Below the pieces are notes generated by a model that saw only the letters and a program-made list of their open reading frames with translations, searched no databases and was not told the origin of the DNA. Below, piece after piece: positions 1 through 10,978 of a stretch of 64,000 nucleotides of DNA. Both the position numbers and the translations under genes were made by a program. Each line of letters opens with the position of its first letter. Positions within the stretch are counted from its first letter, which is position 1. The stretch is from Alistipes sp. Zagget8. GTDB taxonomy: Bacteria > Bacteroidota > Bacteroidia > Bacteroidales > Rikenellaceae. The stretch is from contig MSHJ01000010.1 of NCBI GenBank assembly GCA_001941065.1, forward strand, positions 1 to 64,000. The letters are read 5' to 3'.

Positions 1-1
1 C

Positions 2-631
2 CAGCGCCCGCTGATCGACGGCGCTTTCGTCCGTCCGAAGGTAGACTGTCAGGAAGACCTTTTCACGGCGTATTACGAGCGCCCGAACATCCATGCCTAC
101 ACCGACGAGATCATGGCGGATTTCGAGCCGGGAAGCATCTCGCTCAACCACTTTCCCAAGATCGACGAGTCGGGATTCCCCATCGGACTGATTATCTACG
201 GCGTTCCGGGGCTTACGATGTGGGACAACAACGAATATTACATGACCACGGGCGGACTGACCACGGTCGATATGCACCTGACCCGGGCCGAGTGCCTGAT
301 CCGTTCGAACAAGGGCGACGACCTGCAGCAGGCCATGAAGATCATCAACACCATCCGGGAAAAGCGCATCGATCCCTATACCCCGCAGTCGGCGGCCGAT
401 CCGGCAACGGCGTTCAAGTACCTCAAACAACTCTCCCGCACCGAAAACTGGTTCTCGTACCGCAATTTCGTCAACCTGAAGCGCTGGAACACCGAGGACG
501 CCTATAAGGAGACGCTGCACAAAAATATGCAGGGCCACGAGTTCGAACTGCGTCCCGATTCGCCGCTGTGGATCTTCCCCTTCCCGCAGAACGCCACGAA
601 CTACAACCCCAACCTCACTCAAAATTATTAA
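2..631 (+). CDS. SusD/RagB family outer-membrane glycan-binding lipoprotein, C-terminal part
   Basis: Open from the window edge, so the start and about two thirds of the protein lie upstream. The visible part carries the SusD C-terminal signature: a TPR-like segment with LTRAECLIRSNKGDD, then a run ending in RTENWFSYRNFVNLKRWN, and the final LWIFPFPQNATNYNPNLTQNY. SusD proteins sit on the cell surface and hand glycans or peptides to a SusC TonB-dependent transporter, which should be the gene just upstream. The next gene starts 9 bp after the stop, so the two are very likely co-transcribed. The substrate cannot be read from this fragment. Confidence 0.9.
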   Translation, partial: QRPLIDGAFVRPKVDCQEDLFTAYYERPNIHAYTDEIMADFEPGSISLNHFPKIDESGFPIGLIIYGVPGLTMWDNNEYYMTTGGLTTVDMHLTRAECLIRSNKGDDLQQAMKIINTIREKRIDPYTPQSAADPATAFKYLKQLSRTENWFSYRNFVNLKRWNTEDAYKETLHKNMQGHEFELRPDSPLWIFPFPQNATNYNPNLTQNY

Positions 632-640
632 GATCCGACT

Positions 641-1810
641 ATGAAAAAGATTCTTTTCATCCTGGTCTGCGGAGTGCTTGCGGCCGCCTGCTGCAAAGAC
701 GACAAAACCGCCGCCGAATACCTCACGGAATATTCCGAATCCGTCGTGGGGTCGAAAGCCTCCGCGATCCGGTTCAACGCCGTCTCCGAGCGCGACTCCG
801 GCACGGAAACGCTGGAGGTCTACGCCGAGCCGAACCCGGCGGACACCGTCATCGGCATCCGTTTCCAGGCCACGAGTGCGGATTCGCGCGTCATCTACAA
901 CGGCACGGAACTCTTCGTCATCGGCCTGCGCGACAGCTACCGCTACCTGCAGAAGAACGACTACGAGACCTACCCCATCCTCAAACCCTTCATCCCCATC
1001 ACGGGATACGCCGGATCGCCGTTCTCTTTCGCACGGGTCCTGCCGAAGATCGCTGCCGACACGACGGCACGGATCACGATGCTCACCGACACGGTGATCG
1101 ACCGGCTCAAATGCCGCCAGATCGGCGTCACGCTGCGAAACAAGAGCATCTACGGCGAGAGTCTCTACAAATTCCCGGCCGACATGCCGCGGGAATTCGT
1201 CTACAAGTTCATCTTCTCGAAGAAAGACGGACTGCTGCGCGGCGAAGGCTCGGCGAACGATGCGGGCGGTTACGACATGGTCTACTACACCGATTACGTC
1301 TTCGACCGTCCCGAAACCGACCGCAAGTGGATGTTCGCCGACTACCCCGAGGCCAAGCCCTACGAACGCACCGAGTACGAGATGCTGACCGTCGGAAGCC
1401 CGATGCCGGAGTTCTCGGCCATCGTCGACGGCAAAGGCACCGTCGACCGGAGCGCATTCGAAGGCAAACCCACGCTGATTCTCTTCTGGACGATGGGCTG
1501 CGGCGCTTCGCGGTCGGCGATTCCGGTCGTGAACCGGCTGTACGAAAAATACCCCGCCCTCACGGTCTTCGGGTTGAACAACGACGACCCGGAGCTGGAA
1601 TACATCACCCGGTTCGTCAAAAAATACGACATCCGCCACCCCGTGGGACTGGGCAACCGCGAAGCCTCGCTCGCCTTCGGCGTCAACGGCTGGCCGACGT
1701 TCATGCTCTTCGGACGGGACGGCAAGCTGCGCTTCGTCCAGATGGGGCTGGGCGGAACGACCGAAAAGACACTTTGCGAAGAGATCGAAAAAACCATAGC
1801 CGAAAAATAA
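641..1810 (+). CDS. Lipoprotein with C-terminal thioredoxin-like (TlpA/AhpC-type) domain, single active-site cysteine
   Basis: 389 residues. A hydrophobic N-terminus (MKKILFILVCGVLAAACC) with a lipobox-like Cys predicts a lipoprotein. Residues about 245-389 resemble the TlpA/ResA thioredoxin fold: LILFWTMGCGAS where the family has WCxxC, then FGVNGWPTFMLFGRDG with the cis-Pro. The motif reads C-G-A-S, so the resolving cysteine is replaced by serine. A classical dithiol reaction is therefore unlikely; a monothiol or purely structural role is possible. The N-terminal 240 residues are not recognised. It follows a susD gene by 9 bp, a common arrangement for accessory lipoproteins of SusCD loci. 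A terminator follows. Confidence 0.75.
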   Translation: MKKILFILVCGVLAAACCKDDKTAAEYLTEYSESVVGSKASAIRFNAVSERDSGTETLEVYAEPNPADTVIGIRFQATSADSRVIYNGTELFVIGLRDSYRYLQKNDYETYPILKPFIPITGYAGSPFSFARVLPKIAADTTARITMLTDTVIDRLKCRQIGVTLRNKSIYGESLYKFPADMPREFVYKFIFSKKDGLLRGEGSANDAGGYDMVYYTDYVFDRPETDRKWMFADYPEAKPYERTEYEMLTVGSPMPEFSAIVDGKGTVDRSAFEGKPTLILFWTMGCGASRSAIPVVNRLYEKYPALTVFGLNNDDPELEYITRFVKKYDIRHPVGLGNREASLAFGVNGWPTFMLFGRDGKLRFVQMGLGGTTEKTLCEEIEKTIAEK

Positions 1811-1832
1811 AAAGTTCACCCATCATTTTCAG

Positions 1833-1863
1833 AAAGCACCCGCCGGCTCGGGTGCTTTTTTTG
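1833..1863 (+). terminator. Rho-independent terminator of the susD operon
   Basis: Inverted repeat AAGCACCC / GGGTGCTT with an 8-nt loop followed by an uninterrupted T run, 23 nt after the thioredoxin-like gene. Confidence 0.85.
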
Positions 1864-1936
1864 TGCCGGGGGCGGAACCAATGCCGCCGCGAGGGCTTTT
1901 GTCGGAAATCCACGCCGAATATTGAAAAGAAATTTC

Positions 1937-1944
1937 TATCTTTG
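1937..1944 (+). promoter_or_regulatory. Bacteroidetes -7 promoter element for ychF
   Basis: TATCTTTG fits TAnnTTTG and lies 47 nt upstream of ychF, just after the preceding terminator. No good -33 TTTG is present at 19-21 nt spacing. Confidence 0.55.
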
Positions 1945-1990
1945 TGAACTTATTTCCAGGTGAGACAATTTTTAAACGAACAACGAATCA

Positions 1991-3091
1991 ATGGCATTAC
2001 AATGCGGCATAGTCGGTTTGCCGAACGTGGGTAAATCGACCCTTTTCAACTGCCTGTCCAACGCAAAGGCCCAGGCGGCAAATTTCCCTTTCTGCACCAT
2101 CGAACCCAATGTGGGCGTCATCACGGTCCCCGACCAGCGGCTGATCCGCCTGGCCGAAATCGACAACCCCAAGCGCGTGGTCCCCACGACAATCGAGATC
2201 GTCGACATCGCGGGGCTGGTGAAGGGCGCGTCGAAAGGCGAAGGACTCGGCAACAAATTCCTCGGCAACATCCGTAACACCCACGCGATCATCCACGTGC
2301 TGCGCTGTTTCGACAACGGCAACATCACCCATGTCGACGGCACGATCGATCCCGTGCGCGACAAAGGCATCATCGACACGGAATTGCAGCTGAAGGACCT
2401 CGAGACCGTCGAAGGACGTCTGGGCAAAATCCAGAAGCAGGCCACCTCGGGCGGCGACAAGAACGCCAAACGGGCCGTGGAACTGCTGCTGCAATACAAG
2501 GCGGCGCTGGAGCAGGGCCTCTCGGCCCGCACGGTCGAGCTGGACAAAGAGGACCGCAAGCTGGTCGCCGACCTCAACCTGCTGACCGACAAACCGGTGC
2601 TCTACGTCTGCAACGTCGATGAAAAGAGCGCCGCGACGGGCAACGCCTACACCGAAGCCGTGAAGGCCGCCATCGCCGGGGAGAAGGCCGAAATGCTCAT
2701 CATCGCCGCCGCCACGGAGGCCGACATTGCCGAGCTGGAGGGTTACGACGAACGCCAGATGTTCCTCGAGGACCTCGGGCTGGAGGAGTCGGGCGTGGCC
2801 CGCCTGATCAAATCGGCCTACAAATTGCTCAACCTCGAGACGTTCTTCACCACCGGAGCCGACGAGACCCGCGCCTGGACCTACTCGCGCGGCATGAAGG
2901 CCCCGCAGACCGCCGGAATCATCCACACCGATTTCGAGAAGGGATTCATCCGCGCCGAGGTCATCAAGTACGACGACTATGTGGCGCTGGGGTCGGAGAA
3001 GGCGTGCCGCGATGCGGGCAAAATCGGCATCGAGGGCAAAGAATACGTCGTGCAGGACGGCGACATCATGCATTTCCTGTTCAACGTCTGA
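1991..3091 (+). CDS. ychF: Redox-regulated ATPase YchF (Obg family, OLA1-like)
   Basis: 366 residues, the normal length for YchF. The first G motif GLPNVGKST is at residues 8-16 and DIAGLVKGAS forms switch II. The usual NKxD motif is NVDE, the change that gives YchF ATP rather than GTP specificity. The C-terminus is the TGS domain (FFTTGADETRAWTYSRGMKAPQTAG...). YchF/OLA1 binds ribosomes and is linked to stress and redox responses. The start is the ATG leading straight into ALQCGIVGLPN. A SIMPL-domain gene follows 33 bp later and may be co-transcribed. Confidence 0.96.
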   Translation: MALQCGIVGLPNVGKSTLFNCLSNAKAQAANFPFCTIEPNVGVITVPDQRLIRLAEIDNPKRVVPTTIEIVDIAGLVKGASKGEGLGNKFLGNIRNTHAIIHVLRCFDNGNITHVDGTIDPVRDKGIIDTELQLKDLETVEGRLGKIQKQATSGGDKNAKRAVELLLQYKAALEQGLSARTVELDKEDRKLVADLNLLTDKPVLYVCNVDEKSAATGNAYTEAVKAAIAGEKAEMLIIAAATEADIAELEGYDERQMFLEDLGLEESGVARLIKSAYKLLNLETFFTTGADETRAWTYSRGMKAPQTAGIIHTDFEKGFIRAEVIKYDDYVALGSEKACRDAGKIGIEGKEYVVQDGDIMHFLFNV

Positions 3092-3124
3092 CACTCGGCA
3101 ACGAACCTTAAAAAACATACCGCC

Positions 3125-3853
3125 ATGAAAAATTCGAAGTACATCCTCCTGGGCATCGCGGCCATCGTCTGCGCCGTCGTGCTCGCACGCGCCTACACCT
3201 ACAAATACCGGTCGCAGGACACGATCGTCGTAACGGGTCTGGGCGAAACGGAATTCACGTCGGACCTGATCGTCTGGTCCGGGACGCTGACCGCCGAGGC
3301 GCAGGACGTGGCGTCGGGATACGCCCGGATCGAGCAGAGCAAGGCCAAGGTGCAGCAGTACCTCGCGTCGAAGGGCCTTCCGGCCGACGCCGCAGTCTTC
3401 GAGTTCGTGAACGTCGACAAGCAGTACGATCCGGTTTACAACGCCTCGGGCAACTGGGCCGGGCAGCGGTTCAAGGGCTATCAGCTGCGGCAGCGGTTCA
3501 CCGTGGAGTCATCGGACGTGGAGAAGGTGGAGACCATTTCGCGCGAAATTTCGTCGCTCATCGCCCAGGGCGTGTCCATCGAGGCATACGCCCCGGACTA
3601 CTACTACACGAAGCTCGACGACGTGAAGATGGGGCTGATCGAGAAAGCCTCGGCTGACGCCCGCACGCGGGCCGAGAAGATCGCCGTGAACGCCGGGGCG
3701 AAAATCGGCAGCGTCTCGTCGGCACGCATGGGCGTCTTCCAGATCACGGGAGCCAACTCCAACGAGGAGTTCTCGGCCGGAGGATCGTTCAACACCGCCA
3801 ACCGCAACAAGAAAGCCCGCATCACGATGCGGATCGAGTATCGGATACGATAA
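3125..3853 (+). CDS. SIMPL domain (DUF541) exported protein
   Basis: 242 residues with an N-terminal signal anchor (residues 5-24). The rest matches the SIMPL/DUF541 family: VTGLGETEFTSDLIVWSGTLTAEA near the start, a central helix region, and the C-terminal conserved part ADARTRAEKIAVNAGAKIGSV ending in ARITMRIEYRIR. SIMPL proteins are periplasmic or outer-membrane associated, form ring-shaped oligomers in some species, and have no settled biochemical role. It lies 33 bp after ychF. Confidence 0.85.
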   Translation: MKNSKYILLGIAAIVCAVVLARAYTYKYRSQDTIVVTGLGETEFTSDLIVWSGTLTAEAQDVASGYARIEQSKAKVQQYLASKGLPADAAVFEFVNVDKQYDPVYNASGNWAGQRFKGYQLRQRFTVESSDVEKVETISREISSLIAQGVSIEAYAPDYYYTKLDDVKMGLIEKASADARTRAEKIAVNAGAKIGSVSSARMGVFQITGANSNEEFSAGGSFNTANRNKKARITMRIEYRIR

Positions 3854-4003
3854 TCGCAGCCGTCATTGCGCCCGCATCTGCGATGCCGCGCTGCGACGTT
3901 ACAACATCACCCCCGGATTGCCACGTCGTTTCACGCCCCGCAACGACGGAAACACGGCAAAAGACCAAACGGGAACAAACTGTTAAAAGCAAACAATATA
4001 TCC

Positions 4004-5536
4004 ATGGAAAGACCCGTTCGGGTGCGTTTCGCACCCAGCCCCACCGGACCGCTGCACATCGGAGGCGTCCGCACGGCATTGTATAATTACCTGTTCGCCC
4101 GCCGGCACAACGGCACGATGATCCTCCGCATCGAGGACACCGACTCGCAGCGTTTCGTCCCGGGTGCCGAGGAGTACATCCTCGAATCGCTCAAATGGTG
4201 CGGCATCGAGATCGACGAAGGCGTCGGCGCCGGAGGTCCTCACGCCCCCTATCGCCAGAGCGAGCGGCGCGAAATATACCTCAAATACGCCCTGCAGCTG
4301 GTGGACGCCGGATGGGCCTACTACGCCTTCGACACCGCCGAGGAGCTCGACGCCCTGCGCCGGGAGGCCGAGGCACGCGGCGAGGCTTTCGCCTACAATT
4401 ATGCAGTGCGCGAAAAGCTGGCCACGTCGCTGGCCCTGCCCGCCGAAGAGGTGAAGGCCCGCATCGACCGCGGGGACCAGTGGGTCATCCGCTTCAAGAT
4501 GCCCGAAAACGAGGTGGTCGGGATGGACGACCTGATTCGCGGCCACGTGGAGGTCAACACCTCGACGCTCGACGACAAGGTGCTCTACAAATCGGCCGAC
4601 GCGCTGCCCACCTACCACCTGGCGAACATCGTCGACGACCGGCTGATGGAGGTGTCGCACGTCATCCGCGGCGAGGAGTGGCTCCCGTCGCTGCCCCTGC
4701 ACTACCTGCTGTACAAAGCCTTCGGGTGGACGGACGCGCAGCCGCAATTCGCCCACCTGCCCCTGCTGCTGAAACCCACGGGCGGCGGCAAGCTCTCGAA
4801 GAGGGACGGCGACAAGATGGGATTCCCGGTATTCCCGCTGTTCTGGACCTCCCCGACGGGCGAAACCGCCCACGGATACCGTGAGGACGGCTATTTCCCC
4901 GAGGCGTTCATCAACATGCTGGCGCTGCTGGGATGGAACCCCGGCACGGAGCAGGAGATTTTCTCGATGCAGGAGCTGATCGACAGCTTCTCGCTGGAGC
5001 GCGTCTCGAAATCGGGCGCCCGCTTCCAGCCCGACAAGGCCAGGTGGTTCAACGCCCAGTATATGCACCGCAAGACGGACGCCGAGCTGGCGGACCTCTA
5101 CCAGCCGATCCTGCGCGAACACGGCATCGAGGTGTCGGACGAGCTGGCCGGCCGGGCCGCAGGCATCATGAAGGAACGCGCGACGTTCATCACCGACCTC
5201 TGGGACCTCACGTCGTTCTTCTTCACGGCCCCCGCGGAGTATGAGGAGAAGCAGGCCAAAAAGTACTGGAAAGGCCAGAATCCCGCCATCCTGCGGGAGC
5301 TGCGCGGCGTGCTGGAAGGCATCGGCGATTTCTCGATGGAGAACACCGAACGCACGGTACACGCCTGGATCGAGGAGAAGGGCTACGGCATGGGACAGGT
5401 GATGAACACCCTGCGCCTGGCGCTCGTGGGCGCCGGGAAAGGCCCGGGCATGTACGACGTGACGTCGTTCATCGGCAAGGACGAGTGTCTGAAGCGTATC
5501 GACAACCTGCTGAACAACCTAAAACCTGCAGAATAA
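4004..5536 (+). CDS. gltX: Glutamate--tRNA ligase
   Basis: 510 residues. The class I aaRS signatures are present: HIGG in PLHIGG (residues 16-21) and KLSKRDGD at about 263-270, the KMSKS loop. The ATG at 4004 is chosen because it places [16 protein letters not shown] at the N-terminus as in other GltX proteins; the frame is open for another 46 codons upstream but those have no GltX similarity. It charges tRNA-Glu for translation and tetrapyrrole synthesis. galM follows after one base. Confidence 0.96.
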   Translation: MERPVRVRFAPSPTGPLHIGGVRTALYNYLFARRHNGTMILRIEDTDSQRFVPGAEEYILESLKWCGIEIDEGVGAGGPHAPYRQSERREIYLKYALQLVDAGWAYYAFDTAEELDALRREAEARGEAFAYNYAVREKLATSLALPAEEVKARIDRGDQWVIRFKMPENEVVGMDDLIRGHVEVNTSTLDDKVLYKSADALPTYHLANIVDDRLMEVSHVIRGEEWLPSLPLHYLLYKAFGWTDAQPQFAHLPLLLKPTGGGKLSKRDGDKMGFPVFPLFWTSPTGETAHGYREDGYFPEAFINMLALLGWNPGTEQEIFSMQELIDSFSLERVSKSGARFQPDKARWFNAQYMHRKTDAELADLYQPILREHGIEVSDELAGRAAGIMKERATFITDLWDLTSFFFTAPAEYEEKQAKKYWKGQNPAILRELRGVLEGIGDFSMENTERTVHAWIEEKGYGMGQVMNTLRLALVGAGKGPGMYDVTSFIGKDECLKRIDNLLNNLKPAE

Positions 5537-5537
5537 A

Positions 5538-6593
5538 ATGGTAGAAATCGAACAGAACGTCTGGGGCATGACCCCGGAAGGCGAGGCGATCATCCTCTAC
5601 ACGCTGCGCAACGACTCGGGAGCCGAGGTGCAGCTCTCGAACTACGGCGCCGCAATCGTTTCGGTGAAGATGCCCGACCGCGAGGGCCGCATGGCCGACG
5701 TGGTGCTGGGGTACAAACATCCCGAAGGCTATTTCTTCGACGGAGCCGCTTCGGGCAAGAGCGTGGGCCGGTGCGCCAACCGCATCGCCTTCGGGCAGAT
5801 GACCGTCGAAGGCAAAGAGTACCGGCTGGAGGTCAACAACGGCGTGAACCACCTGCACGGCGGCACGAAGGGATTCGCCAACCGCATCTGGGAGAGCCGC
5901 GTGGAGACCAACCGCGTGGTGATGGCGCTCGTGTCGGAGGACGGCGACCAGGGCTATCCCGGCGAACTGTGCGTGGAGGCAGTCTTCGATTTCGACGACG
6001 ACAACGCACTGGAAATCACCTATCTGGCCAAGACCGACCGGACGACGGTCGTGAACCTCACCAACCACGTCTATTTCAACCTCGCGGGCGACGGCAGCGG
6101 GTCGATCCTCGACCACGAGCTGCGGCTCAACAGCTCGAAAGTGCTGGAAATGAACGACAAGCAAATCCCCACGGGCAAACTGCTGGACGCTGCCGGCACG
6201 CCGCAGGACTTTACGGAGTTCCGGACGTTCCGCCCCGGTATCGACTCGGAGTTCAACCACATCCGCGATTTCAAGGGGTACGACCATCCCTTCGTCATAG
6301 ACAACTGGAAACCCAACATCCTGGGCGAGGTCGGCGAACTGCGCGAGGCTAAGTCGGGCCGCTCGGTGAAGGTGCTTTCGTCGCAGCCCAGCGTGATGAT
6401 CTACACGGGCAACTGGCTCGCGGGCGGATGCCCCGAGACCAAGACGGGAGGCCGCTATGCCGACTACGACGGCGTGGCGATGGAGTGCCAGAACTATCCC
6501 GACGCCGTGAACCATCCGGAATTCCCCTCGCCGCTGCTGGAGCCCGGCGAGCTGTACTGCCAGAAAATCGTGTTCCGCTTCGGAACGTTCTGA
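5538..6593 (+). CDS. galM: Aldose 1-epimerase (galactose mutarotase)
   Basis: 351 residues. Conserved GalM segments are visible: NNGVNHLHGGTKGF (about 100-113) with the substrate-binding His, TNHVYFNLAG (about 174-183) with the catalytic acid His, and AMECQNYPDAVNHPEFPS near 313-330 with the catalytic base Glu. It interconverts alpha and beta anomers of aldohexoses. No signal peptide, so cytoplasmic. The start lies one base after the gltX stop, so the two are translated from one message. Confidence 0.93.
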   Translation: MVEIEQNVWGMTPEGEAIILYTLRNDSGAEVQLSNYGAAIVSVKMPDREGRMADVVLGYKHPEGYFFDGAASGKSVGRCANRIAFGQMTVEGKEYRLEVNNGVNHLHGGTKGFANRIWESRVETNRVVMALVSEDGDQGYPGELCVEAVFDFDDDNALEITYLAKTDRTTVVNLTNHVYFNLAGDGSGSILDHELRLNSSKVLEMNDKQIPTGKLLDAAGTPQDFTEFRTFRPGIDSEFNHIRDFKGYDHPFVIDNWKPNILGEVGELREAKSGRSVKVLSSQPSVMIYTGNWLAGGCPETKTGGRYADYDGVAMECQNYPDAVNHPEFPSPLLEPGELYCQKIVFRFGTF

Positions 6594-6611
6594 CGAATCA
6601 CCCCGATACGA

Positions 6612-6646
6612 AAAGCGGCGGTCCCCGATGGGACCGCCGTTTCGTT

Positions 6647-6650
<4 letters not shown>
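6612..6650. terminator. Terminator shared by galM and the convergent SulP gene
   Basis: Perfect stem CGGCGGTCC / GGACCGCCG with a 6-nt loop, with A/T-rich flanks on both sides. It lies between the galM and SulP stop codons, so it can act in both directions. Confidence 0.8.
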
Positions 6651-8338
<1,688 letters not shown>

Positions 8339-8366
8339 CTGCAACGGGTAATTTTCAATGAAGCCG

Positions 8367-8374
8367 CAAAATTA
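8367..8374 (-). promoter_or_regulatory. -7 promoter element for the SulP transporter
   Basis: The minus strand reads TAATTTTG, an exact TAnnTTTG, 29 bp upstream of the SulP start codon. Confidence 0.6.
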
Positions 8375-8397
8375 AGCAAAAAAGACGACAAAACAAT

Positions 8398-8432
8398 ACA
8401 CAATGCACGATGCAGCATGCACAATGCACATT
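8398..8432. repeat. Short degenerate tandem repeat
   Basis: Variants of CACAATGCAC, GATGCAGC and ATGCACAATGCAC follow one another between the divergent SulP and thiamine-operon promoters. No function is evident. Confidence 0.5.
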
Positions 8433-8507
8433 TTTAACGCTGCAGAGATCGGATTTCGGCATCTGCAAACGAAATAATTCTGAATTATGAATTATGAATT
8501 TAATCGC

Positions 8508-8515
8508 TATCTTTG
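8508..8515 (+). promoter_or_regulatory. -7 promoter element of the thiamine-uptake operon
   Basis: TATCTTTG lies 14 nt upstream of the first helix of the TPP riboswitch, which places the start of transcription just before the aptamer. Confidence 0.7.
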
Positions 8516-8528
8516 CACCCGATATTTC

Positions 8529-8628
8529 AAAGGGGTGCCTTACTGTCAGGCTGAGATTATACCCATTGAACCGGAGACGGGTAATGCCGAGACCGGGACG
8601 AAGCGTAATCAACAACTCATACCCCTTT
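8529..8628 (+). ncRNA. TPP riboswitch (THI element)
   Basis: The THI-box core is present: GGGGTGCC at the 5' side, CTGAGATTATACCC with the pyrimidine-binding CUGAGA, and GGGTAATGCCGAGACC near the 3' side. Closing helix P1 is AAAGGGGT (8529-8536) with ACCCCTTT (8621-8628). It ends 28 nt before the receptor start codon and has no terminator stem of its own, so it probably acts on translation initiation, repressing the operon when thiamine pyrophosphate is abundant. Confidence 0.93.
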
Positions 8629-8656
8629 TCAGTCTATTAACTCAAAAAGTTTAACG

Positions 8657-10975
8657 ATGAAAAGGATTTTCTTGATTCTTGCGGCTGCCGCGCTCTGCCC
8701 GGCCGCACAACTGCGGGCCGAAGCTCCCGCCGAACGCGGCGAACGAACGAACGCGGCGCCGAACGCCGGAGACTCCGTGCGGATGTACCGTTTGCAGGAG
8801 GTCGAGGTGACCGCCACACGCGCCACACGCAACACCCCCGTGGCCTACTCGGACATCCGGCGCGAAGCCATCGCCCGCAACAGCTACGGATTGGACATTC
8901 CCTCGCTCATCGCCTTCACGCCCTCGGCCGTGGCGACGAACGAGACCGGCATCGGCATCGGCGGCACGGCCATCCGCCTGCGCGGAACCGACCCCACGCG
9001 CATCAACGTCACCATCAACGGCGTCCCGATGAACAACCCCGACTCGCACGCGATGTACTGGTACGACACCCCCGACCTGATTTCGTCGGTGGGCACGGTG
9101 CAGGTGCAGCGCGGCGCAGGCATCTCGACCAACGGCACGGGAGCCTTCGGCGGCGCCATCAACATGACCACCGACGCCCTGCAGACCGAATTCGGAGGCG
9201 ACGCATCGCTCTCCTACGGTTCGTACAACACCCAGAAACAGGCCGTGCACCTCTCGTCGGGCCTCCTGGGCGGCCACTGGACCCTCGATGCGCGGTTGTC
9301 GCACATCGGATCGGACGGATACATCGACCGCGGGGCCACGGACCTCAAGTCGTATATGTTCCAGGCGGGCTACTACAACGGCAACACGATGCTCAAATTC
9401 CTCTCGTTCGGCGGCAAGGCCAAGACCGGCCTCACCTACACCGGCGTGACCAAGGAAGATATGCGCCTCAACGGCCGGCGGTTTCACACCGAGGGCATGT
9501 ACTACACCTCGGACGGCCCCCACTCCTATTATTATACGGAGGACGGCAAAACGGAGCGTGCGACCGTCGGTTACTACGACGATCAGACGGACAACTACCT
9601 GCAAATCAACAACCAGCTGGTGCTCTCCCACCGTTTCAACGAAAAATGGACGCTCAACGCCACGGGGTTCTACACCTACGGCTACGGCTACTACAAGCAG
9701 TATAAGGACGATGCCAAGCTGAAGCAGTATCTCACCCTTCCGGCCGAGCTGGCCGACACGAAGGCCGACCTGATCCGCGAAAAGATCATGCGCAACCACC
9801 TCGCCGGCCTGAACGCCTCGGCAGGCTATTCGGTGCGGAACCTCGACCTCGTGTTCGGAGGCTCGTACAGCTATTACACCTGCCCCCACTGGGGCACGCT
9901 CGACTGGGTGGACGGCGTGGACCGGTCGGCCCTCGGAGGCCGCTGGTACGACAACGACGCCACGAAGCAGGACGCCAACCTGTTCGCCCGCGCCAACTGG
10001 CAGATTATAGACGGACTGCGTCTGTTCGCCGACCTCCAGTACCGCTATGTCAACTACAAGTCCGACGGCGTGAACGACAACTACGTCTCCGCAGAGGTCG
10101 GCATGCAGCCCATCGACGTGGACAAACAGTACCATTTCTTCAATCCCCGCGCGGGCGTGAGCTACACGCTCGCCGAGCGCAACAATTTCTATTTCTCGTT
10201 CGCCGTGGCCCAGAAGGAGCCCACGCGCAGCGATTTCACCGACCGTTACATGTTCGCCGAGGCCAACACCTACCCTTCGTCGGAAAAGCTCTACGATTAC
10301 GAACTGGGCTACCAGTACACGGCGCCGCGCCTCTCGCTGGGCGTGAACCTCTATTACATGAAATACAAGGACCAGCTCGTGCCCACGGGACGCATCAACG
10401 ACGGCTACGATGCACTGAACGACAACGTGGCGGACAGCTACCGCCGGGGCGTGGAGCTTTCGGCGGCATGGCGTGCGACGGGGTGGTTCACCGTGGGGGC
10501 CAACGCCACCTTCTCGCAGAACCGCATCGAAAATTATGTGCACCGGGTGGTCGACTACGGGCAGACGGGCAACGTGGCCGGCGAATACGGTTATCACACC
10601 GTCGAGATGGGCACCACGCGCCTCTCCTACTCGCCCAAGACCATCGCCGGGCTGCTGCTGGATTTCCACCACAAGGGTTTCGAGGCCGTGTTCCACACGC
10701 AGTATGTCTCGAAGCAGTATTTCACCAACTACGAGAACCCCAACATGGCGCTCGACGCCTACTGCGTGACCAACCTCAACCTCGCCTACACGTTCCGCAC
10801 CCGCGCAGCCCGCAGCGTGCGCGTGGGCCTGCTGGTCAACAACCTCTTCGACACCGAATACGAGGGCAACGGCTACGGCTGGTCGGAAGCCTACGAGGGC
10901 ACGCAGACCGACCACGCCTTCTATTTCCCGCAGGCGCCGCTGAACGTGCTGGCGAACGTCACGGTGCGCTTTTAA
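8657..10975 (+). CDS. TonB-dependent outer-membrane receptor, thiamine-regulated
   Basis: 772 residues with a signal peptide (residues 1-22), a plug domain starting near LQEVEVTATRATRNTPV (about 39-54) and containing GTDPTRINVTINGVPMNNPDSH, and a 22-strand-type barrel ending in VTVRF with a terminal aromatic residue. No N-terminal carboxypeptidase-like extension of the SusC type is seen. The TPP riboswitch upstream and PnuT four bases downstream make thiamine or a thiamine precursor the likely substrate, as in the known Bacteroides arrangement of outer-membrane receptor plus PnuT. Confidence 0.9.
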   Translation: MKRIFLILAAAALCPAAQLRAEAPAERGERTNAAPNAGDSVRMYRLQEVEVTATRATRNTPVAYSDIRREAIARNSYGLDIPSLIAFTPSAVATNETGIGIGGTAIRLRGTDPTRINVTINGVPMNNPDSHAMYWYDTPDLISSVGTVQVQRGAGISTNGTGAFGGAINMTTDALQTEFGGDASLSYGSYNTQKQAVHLSSGLLGGHWTLDARLSHIGSDGYIDRGATDLKSYMFQAGYYNGNTMLKFLSFGGKAKTGLTYTGVTKEDMRLNGRRFHTEGMYYTSDGPHSYYYTEDGKTERATVGYYDDQTDNYLQINNQLVLSHRFNEKWTLNATGFYTYGYGYYKQYKDDAKLKQYLTLPAELADTKADLIREKIMRNHLAGLNASAGYSVRNLDLVFGGSYSYYTCPHWGTLDWVDGVDRSALGGRWYDNDATKQDANLFARANWQIIDGLRLFADLQYRYVNYKSDGVNDNYVSAEVGMQPIDVDKQYHFFNPRAGVSYTLAERNNFYFSFAVAQKEPTRSDFTDRYMFAEANTYPSSEKLYDYELGYQYTAPRLSLGVNLYYMKYKDQLVPTGRINDGYDALNDNVADSYRRGVELSAAWRATGWFTVGANATFSQNRIENYVHRVVDYGQTGNVAGEYGYHTVEMGTTRLSYSPKTIAGLLLDFHHKGFEAVFHTQYVSKQYFTNYENPNMALDAYCVTNLNLAYTFRTRAARSVRVGLLVNNLFDTEYEGNGYGWSEAYEGTQTDHAFYFPQAPLNVLANVTVRF

Positions 10976-10978
10976 ACG

